From contig OY755173.1 of assembly GCA_963576735.1 (NCBI GenBank), forward strand, positions 4,682,873-4,746,872: DNA of 64,000 nucleotides, read 5' to 3'. The notes under the pieces are model-generated. The model worked only from the letters and a program-made list of their open reading frames with translations, did no database searches and had not been told where the DNA came from. This document shows, in pieces, positions 15,401 to 24,400 of the stretch; the first letter of the stretch is position 1; every line of letters begins with the position of its first letter. The stretch is from Bedellia somnulentella (lineage: Eukaryota > Arthropoda > Insecta > Lepidoptera > Bedelliidae). Both the position numbers and the translations under genes were made by a program.

Positions 15401-18400
15401 TCAGTCGAAAATTACATTAAAATCATTTTTCAACAACGATTTAAATTGCAAGAGGTGTGAATATCAATACGAAAGACAATTAAATAATTTAAGAGATTTT
15501 CGTAAGTATTAAAGCAATTCACGAAAAAACTTCATTAAGTTTTATTCACTTTCGTTAGTATGTCAAAGGAAATCAAGTTATTTGGTTGAATTCGTATCTT
15601 ATTCAAGTAAATGTTTCAGAGTTTTACGAGAAAGTGGTCGCGTTGAAGAGCAATGGTGTGAAAGTGTTACTCGGTTTGGGAGGTTGGAATGACTCGTCGG
15701 GAAGCAAATATTCTCGTTTGGTAAACAGTATTTCAGCGAGAAGGACGTTTGTCGTACATGCTGTGGACTTCCTTGATCAGTTTGGCTTCGATGGCCTGGA
15801 CCTAGATTGGGAGTACCCCAAGTGCTGGCAAGTAAGTGAATTGATATCGATCGTTACTACGTTATTTATGAAGTTTAATACAACGAGAAATAGAAAAACT
15901 GCAAAATAATAATAATACAAACAAACATCAGTGTATAAAAGAAAATATATTTTATTTACTTATTCAACAGGTCGACTGTGACAAAGGACCATCGTCAGAC
16001 AAGGAAGGCTTCGCAAGTTTAGTATCAGAACTGAAGAACACCTTTGAAAAACGTGGCTTATTACTTTCGGCAGCAGTTTCAGCTAGTAAACGAGTTATCG
16101 ACGCTGGTAATATACAATTCCAAACATGAATACCATTAATCGATGGTATAAATATTAAAGTAACCATTTTTCTGCAGGTTACGATGTTCCAACTCTAGCT
16201 AAAAACCTAGATTGGATATCTGTGATGACATACGACTATCACGGACATTGGGATAAGAAAACTGGCCATGTTGCGCCGATGTATGCTAGCTATGACGATG
16301 ATCAAACATTTAACGCTGTAAGTACTTTAACTTCTCTGTTTAGTTAATTTCATTTAGCCCCTCAAAACACTTATAAGGGAGACTGTGATTGGTGGAGGAT
16401 GATTAGTAGCCGACTAGGAACAATCCCACGATTCAACTAAAAAAGTACCTGACATTAAAGTAACCAATCTATGAGCTATAATGAAGAGTTATTTAATAAA
16501 TTATACTATTTATTTCAATCGCATTTGAAAGATAAAAAATATATGTCAACAACTTTTAATACATACATACATATACTCACGGCTATAAATCCCTTAACGG
16601 GGTAGCCAGAGCTTTGGAATGAAAAATTCCTCAGCCACTTTTGGAAGTTGATTGGGAAAAGATGGTAATGATAAATGTTTTTGGTGACGGGTCTCCAACC
16701 ACATCGCCCAAAAATCACTTAAAAAGCCCCTATACCCTTAGTCGCGTCTTCACGGGTAGAAATGGGGTAGTGTTATTACAAGCCGACACTACACGGCATT
16801 TATAATACTTTCTTTCAATTTCAGAACTTCTCCATCAACTACTGGCTTCAGAAAGGAGCTAGTCGTCGCCAGTTGGTGATGGGTATACCAATGTACGGAC
16901 AATCGTTCTCACTAGTAGAAAACGCTGGTACCGGTTTGGGAACACCATCTTATGCTGGTGGTGAAGGTGGAGACGAAACAAGAGCCAGAGGTTTCTTATC
17001 TTTCTATGAGGTAGGTTCTGACTCAAACTATATTTTTCATCCTAAATACACACATACTTACATATACTCAGGTCATTAGTTCCCATTGGGGTGAGCAGTG
17101 ACTATCGATGGCCACTTCGTACGATACTAGCAAACCTCTCTAGCTTCGCTGACACCCATCAATATCTTCATGCATACATATACATACATACATATACTCA
17201 CGGCTATAAATCCCAAGGGGTAGCTAGAGCTAAGGAACTAGAAGTTCCTCAGCCACTTTTGGAAAGTTGAGTGGGGATAAGATGGCAAAATAAAGGTTGT
17301 TGGTGATGGGTCTCCAACCGCATCGCCCAAAAATCCCTTAAAAGCTCCAACACCGTTAGTCGCCTCTTACGTACACCCACCGGCAGAAATGGGGTAGTGT
17401 TATTCTAAGCCGACACTACACAGCAACATACATACATGATCTTTTATTCTTCATACTACAGACTGCCTTTTTGAGCACATTCTGAATTCCTAACATGTTT
17501 ATAATAGTCTATTTTTGGTTTTAGATATGTGATAATATAAAAGTTCGAGGCTGGAAAGTGGTGCGAGATCCCGGTGGTAGAATGGGCCCCTATGCTACTC
17601 TAGAAGATCAGTGGGTGTCATTCGACGATGACTACATGGTGCGCCATAAATCGGAGTACATCCGCTCGATGGGGCTCGGTGGAGGAATGGTGTGGTCGAT
17701 GGACCTTGATGACTTCACGGGAACGCATTGCGGCTGCGGCAAATCTCCGTTGTTGAAGAACATCAATCATGCTTTAAGAGGAAAAGAAATGCCGATGTCT
17801 TGTTCATTAAAAGAAAGTAAGACATACTTGTTTTTTACTAAACCACAATAAAGTTGCCATGTTTTGTCTCCTATTACCTAAAAGCATTTACTATTTATTA
17901 CGTGTGCATTAAGACACATTACAACAAAGTTATAAAATGATTCTGAGGTGTTGATTAATCGTATAGGAGATATGTTAAAGCTAGACCTTTGACCATTTAT
18001 TAATTCGATAACTGTATTAAACATCATGTAACCTAGTATAGTGTAGTGCCGGCATTGATTGCCGTGTAGTGCCGGCTTAGAATGTCACTACCCCTTTCTA
18101 CCCACGGGTGTTGTAAGTGGTGATTAAGGGCTTTTTTAGTGGATTTTGGCCGATGCATTTGCAGACCCATCACCAACGATACTTTATTTCTACCATCTTG
18201 TCCCCTATCAATTTCCAAATGTGGCTGAGGAGATTCTAGCTCTAAAGTTCCGGCTACCTCTTTTTGGGATTTATGACCGTGAGTATATTTATGTATCATG
18301 TAACCTACTCATTAACTGGAACAGCAATCGGTACAACTGATAAACGGGCATACACAAACGTCCAGAAAAGATTTTTATCACGTTAACACAAGGGCGGTGG

Positions 18401-21400
18401 GTAATAATTAAATGCATAAGCTTTTGTTTTTACGCGTAATATAAATTAAATCTCAAAATTAATTTATTTCAGTAAAACCAGCAGTGGAAGAAGTTCCAGA
18501 ACATACTATCCCACCAGCAACCACTACCACGGAAACCAACAGTGTCGCACCGGACTCCGACGACATGGATGATATTAACATTAGCGGTGGACACGAAGAG
18601 GTAATATAAATAAGAGAAATCATACAGCTGAGTAATTAATGGTGTTATGACTTTCTGTTCGTTTAATATATGAAAGTACTAATAATACTACACAAGAAAC
18701 ACATTATAATAAAAATGGTTTCTAACGCCTGGTAATCTCAAAAAGGGGTAGCGTTATTCGTAGTAGTTAGAATAAAACATTTCTCAGCCACTGTTGGACG
18801 TTGAGTGGGGAAAATTTAGTGAAATAAAGGATGATTGATTAATGGGTCTTCAGACAGATATTTTAGTAATTACTTACATTTTAAGCCTACACCAAAACTA
18901 ATATCCAATTTGAAATGAACTAGGAGAAAACATACATACATCATACATATACTCACGGATATAAATCCCTAGAAGGAGTAGTCAGAGCTAAGGGATTAGG
19001 AATTCCTCAGCCACTTTTGGAAATTTGAGTGGGGAAAAGATGGTAAAATAGAGGTTTTGGTGATGGGTCTCCAACCGCATCGCCCAAAACTCCCCAAAAA
19101 GCCCCAATACCGTTAGTCGCCTCTTACGTACACCCACCGGACGCAATGGGGTAGTGTAATTCTCATCTAAAAACAACTAGAAGAAAAGAAGAAAGAAAGC
19201 GTTTAAATGGAACAATCATTATTAGTGTGTAAGTCGGGACTAATACACATCGAATGAGTCTGTATCAAAAATGCGCCAACTCAATATGTGCATGGTAACA
19301 TAAGAAAATGCATTATTATTCCTCGTTTCAGGGAACATCACAAACCATTATCGGCGGCAAAACATGTTCGGGTGATAAGTTCATGGCACATGAAAACGAT
19401 TGTACCAAATACTATCTATGTTACCACGGCCAGTATTTTGAGCTGAAATGTCCTGCCCCGTTATATTGGAACAAGGTAAGTTCTTACGAAATGTTCGAAG
19501 AAGAAAGTGATGGATGTGTTAGTCATTTAAAGACGTTTGTCGTCAAATGCTTGAGAATAAATTAAAACAATCTGTTTAGAAACAAAAGAACAGAATGGGA
19601 AAGGGAAACTAAAATAACATAACATAATAAACATAAACGTTCACGCCGTTTATCCCCGAAGGGGTTGGCAGAGGTACCAATACTCCTGAACTCACATGGC
19701 AGGCGCCATCAAGTTTCCAGAGAAGGTACCCACGTTTTGCTTAGACAGTGTACTCACGTGATAGGGGGCAGGCCTATCGCCGTTTTTGAACGAATACACT
19801 GTCACATGACTAAGTACAACTCAGCCATGTGGGTTTCCTCACGATGTTTTCCCTCACCGTTAGCAACCATGATAAATTAACCACACATCCCAAGTAACAC
19901 GAAAAGCCCTCTAACTATCTTTTTCTATACCTATGCAGAGCTTAAAGCCCGTAAAAGCTCGTATATAAGTTTGCCACACGTCTTGAGGCTTTATATTGGC
20001 ACTCCAAAATCATTCTAACGCTCTAAAGACGCATAGCGGTCAGATATTGGTATAATTCAATCCAGTTTTGCGGCTCTTAGTGGATTCAAGTGCCATTGGC
20101 CGTATAGTGGCATTAATCTGTCGTAATATCATGCCAAAAGCCGCGTAAACTCATGAAGATATGAAGAATAAATGTCTAAAGCCGTACATTAGCACGACAG
20201 GATGCCAATTTACGGCAAGCATTTCAAAGGTCAACTGTGTGTTGTTTGAACGGCTAACAGCAAATCAACCAGATATACTTGGCTTATTTTAAGGCCTCAA
20301 GCCGTATTTGCATCCATTTTGATGCATTTGTCAACCATTAGGCAGCCATGAGAAGGAAAATATTTGAGGTTATCTTATTATTTCTAAAAAAAGGGGACAA
20401 GTGCGAGTTGAATTCGCGTGAAGAGGGTTCCGTACGATGTTACCTATCATGTTTTTTTAAATCTGACTTAAATTTGTTTGTGCTAACTAAAAAAAGTATG
20501 AATGGTCCCTGATTGGAGAGGGATAATTACTAAATATAAAGTTTCCATTAAGAAAAGAAAAAAAAAGGAAAAAGTTTTAACAGAAAAATAGTATGAAAAA
20601 AGTAATTCAATAACATGTAAATCATATATATTTTTTAATACCTTTATAATATTCACATATCACATATTATTTGGAAAGCGAGGGTTTTTTTTCAACTTCA
20701 ACGATCTCCAAATCTCGAAGTGGTGATAGTATCTTTGCCACATGTTTTGCCAATTTGTATGTTGGTGTATCAATTTGGCTTACTATTGGACGAAGCGGGT
20801 GGTCAACTTTGTGAATTTTGGGTAACCCATACAGTTTTGGAGGTTTCACACACGATGGTAATAAGGCTTTCGAGTCTAACGTTAAGGTATCACTATGTCT
20901 TTTTATTAAATCAGATGTTTGTTTGAGTATTTTAGTCGTGGGTAATAATGGTGGCACCATTTCGTTAATATTTTATTATGCATAAAGATAAACATTCTAA
21001 TCTATTTCCTCTAAGAGAAATAATTCCTTTGTGTTATGCTGGCACTTCAATTTTAACTCCTCAAACAACTATAACTACTAATAATAAGCCAACAAAACTC
21101 AAATTATGCTCGGAATGTACAATTATTTTGTCATTTCACACATTTTTTCCTCAAAAACTACAATAAATCGAAGGCGCGTGAAAATTTTCAATGGAAACTA
21201 TACAGACATTCACAGTAAAAATCAAAGCGCAGTAATTTAAGCACAGAATTATAGTTAAACTAATACTAACACTTTATAAATTATATTTTTATAAAATAAA
21301 TATGGTTGTCAAGTCACTTCACTCTCACTGCCATCGTCGTTCATCCATTGACATAAATGAATCACGTTTAATTGATAATATCACCTTTGCCGTGGTGTTA

Positions 21401-24400
21401 GAGATAATTTTGCAATGACACTGTAAAAATAGTTTCATGCCGTTGGCCGTATATTTGACAGATACAATGCTATTGGCCCTTTGAATGACCATTATGAGTC
21501 TTTTCTAATGCCGTTGGCCCGTATTTTGACAACAGCAGTGCTTTTTTGCGGCCTTTGGCATGTTGTTTGAAGCAAAACATGCTCTTTTACGGCCATTAGC
21601 CTTTTCATTGTCCAATATAATGTTTTTTTACGGCCGTTAGCCGTAATTAACTCATGCAAATGCCAATGTACGTTCTAAAGCCGTAAAATTTGTGCCCAAA
21701 TAAGCCGTATAGTAGCCGTATAGCCGTATATATGCCTTTTACACAACCAGTTCAAAATGCTTAAAGGATACAGCAATGCCTTGATTTGGCTGATATGCGG
21801 CTTCGACGTGTTTCTTGGGATATGACTTTAGAAAAGACAAATTGGTGTAGGCCCGTCCCAGGATTGGAACTCACGCCCTTCTGTTTTTCGGGCGGGTGTT
21901 CTTACCCACTGGACTATCATGTCGCTTTTAAACTAAAATAAGTAACAAGCAAACAAAAAATATCACCTGATTCTAGAGAAGTTAGAGGAAATACAATATA
22001 AAGTTCAAATAAATCTTTGCATGGTTGGAAATAGATGTTATAGATGAAATCTAACATCTATTTCCAACATTTAATATCGAACCCGCGTCCTTTGTAAAAA
22101 ATTCGGGGGTAGGGAACGCAAACACTACATAAAAGTGTAAAAGAAACAAAGGATAGAAGAATTTCGCGCTGGCAGCCATTGACACGGTGGCTCAATTGGC
22201 AGATCGTCGTCGGGGCGTATACCCGAGGTCGCGGGCTCGATTCCCGCCTGTGTCGAAATTTTTCTTTCCTTTATTTTTTCTTTATTTATTAGTAATAATC
22301 CCCACATGAGGTTTTCATGAACAAAAAGATTTAAATTATGTGATAGGCGTTTTCAACATTTGCATTCTATCTGAAAAGATGGACAAATGGCCTTCCGAAT
22401 TAGTTAAAATTCGGAGGTAGGAAACGCAAACACTACTTAAACGTGTAAAAGAAATAAAGGATAGAAGAATTTCGCGCTGGCAGCCATTGACACGGGTGGC
22501 TCAATTGGCAGAGCGTCGGGGCGTATACCCGAGGTCGCGGGTTCGATTCCCGCCTGTGACGAAATTTTTCTTTCCTTTATTTGTTCTTTATTAAGTGATC
22601 ATTATGATTTTTGGTATGTGAAATATTTTTTGGACCTCCGATGATAGGATTTAAAAGTTATGTAAGAAAAAGCGCACCCTTAAACAAATTAAATATTTTG
22701 TTACAGAACCATTGCGATTGGGCGACGAAATCGAACTGCAAAAGTAAAAACCTATTAAGATTGACTTCGTCAGAAAACGATGTGGAACCCTCTACTGAGA
22801 AACCAATTTTAGCTTGTTACTTTACGAATTGGGCATATTACAGGTATTTACACCTGTGATTGAAAAATAACACCAACGGCAATAGCCTTGCACTAGATTT
22901 TATTTCATGGCTGTATTTTAATTCCGATTAATAATTAAAAAAAACTATAATATAAATATAATGCTTAACAAAATAATATATACCTACAATTTAAATAGGG
23001 AAAAATCCTATAATTTAGCTCCGTGGCTTTTCAATCTGTTCATGGATGACTGTTTGAAAGAACTACGCGAAAGTGATTATGGTCTGAGAATGGGAGGATT
23101 CATCATTAAATGCCTCTTATATGCTGACGATCAAGTATTACTTGCATCAACGGTAAATGAGTTGCAAGAGATGGCGAGTGAATGTGGACAAAACCAAGAC
23201 AATGGTTTTCCAGAGAGAGGAAAGTATGACAGAATGTGAGATAACAATAGGTGGCAAGAAAGTGGAACAAGTGAAAGAGTTTGTATATCTGGGAAGTTTG
23301 TTTACAAGGGACGGAAAATGCGAGGAAGATATTGAAAGGAGAGTAAAAAAGGGAAATGCGGTAAATGGAGCCATAAACAGTCTAATGTCGAGCCAGTTCC
23401 TGTCTGAAAAGGCGCGAATGGCAGTTCACAATGCTGTACTGGTTCCTACGCTGATGTATGGTAGTGAATGTTGGGCATGGCAAAAGAGGCATGAAAGTAG
23501 AGTGAATGCAGTGGAAATGAGATCCCTCAGAAGTATATGTAATGTAAGGTTGTGCGACAGAGTGAGAAATAGTGTAATTCGTGAACGTTTAGGTGTGAAA
23601 GATGACGTAGTGTGCAAGATAGAGAAAGGAATGTTAAGGTGGTTTGGGCACATAGAGAGGATGAATGACAGTAAATTGGTGAAAGAGATCTATAGAGCCA
23701 ACGTGGAAGGTAATGTGAGTAGAGGACGACCACGGAGGACACACCTGGACCAAATAGAGTGTGTGCTCAAAAAGGCCGGCGTCCGAAGTATGAAGAATAA
23801 AAGAGCATGTATGAGAAGAATGATGAATGTAACAGAAGCAAAAGTGATTTGCCTAGATCGTACAAAGTGGCGATCGATAGTCTCTGCCTACCCCAATGGG
23901 AACAATGGGCGTGAGTATAAGTAAGAAAGTAAGTAAGTAAGTTAGATATTTCTATATATTTCTTCGGCATTTTCTACGTGACTACTCATTCTTTATTAGA
24001 CAAAATATGAAAATTAATGATTCGCTTAACATATTATATTTTGTGACAAATATTTGCGGTTTTTTAAACATCAAGACACGTAAAATCTATCAAGTGGTCG
24101 ATTGCTCATATTTTTTTTTACCCCAAATAATTTGCTGCATAAATGCATACATTATAATTTACGAAATTTATATACAATAAATATCTTATAATTTGCCGTG
24201 TAGTGCCGGCTTAGAATGTCGCTACCCCTTTCTACCCACGGGTGTCGTAAGAGGCGACTAAGGGTATTGGGGCTTTTTATTGGAGTTTTGGGCGATGCGG
24301 TTGGAGAACCATCACCGAAAACCTTTATTTTACCGCCTTTTCTCCACTCAACTTCCAAAAGTGGCTGAGAAATTTATAATTCCTTGGCTCTGGCTACCCC

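Larger units (their letters stand above)
14300..17816 (+). other. GH18 domain 4, catalytically intact
   Basis: Exons 34 (3' part) to 40. The active-site loop at 15787-15819 is [46 protein letters not shown] and [11 protein letters not shown] are all kept. It follows domain 3 after an acidic/Pro/Thr linker with no CBM14 between them. Compared with domain 3 its introns are enlarged by SINE and LINE insertions, and it has one extra intron (16107-16177). Confidence 0.92.
19622..21930 (-). mobile_element. SINE family B copy split by a 1.9-kb element
   Basis: The body lies at 19622-19888 and the tRNA-like head at 21820-21930; read together they form one family B copy. The insertion point carries the 2-base duplication AT. 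Chitinase intron 42. Confidence 0.75.
19332..22755 (+). other. CBM14 chitin-binding domain 7, split by a 3.2-kb intron
   Basis: Exons 42 and 43 (19332-19475, 22707-22843). The first part has [15 protein letters not shown] and [10 protein letters not shown]; the second has [10 protein letters not shown]. The phase-0 intron sits exactly where domain 6 is split, but it has grown to 3.2 kb through nested mobile elements (19.6-22.6 kb). Confidence 0.86.
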
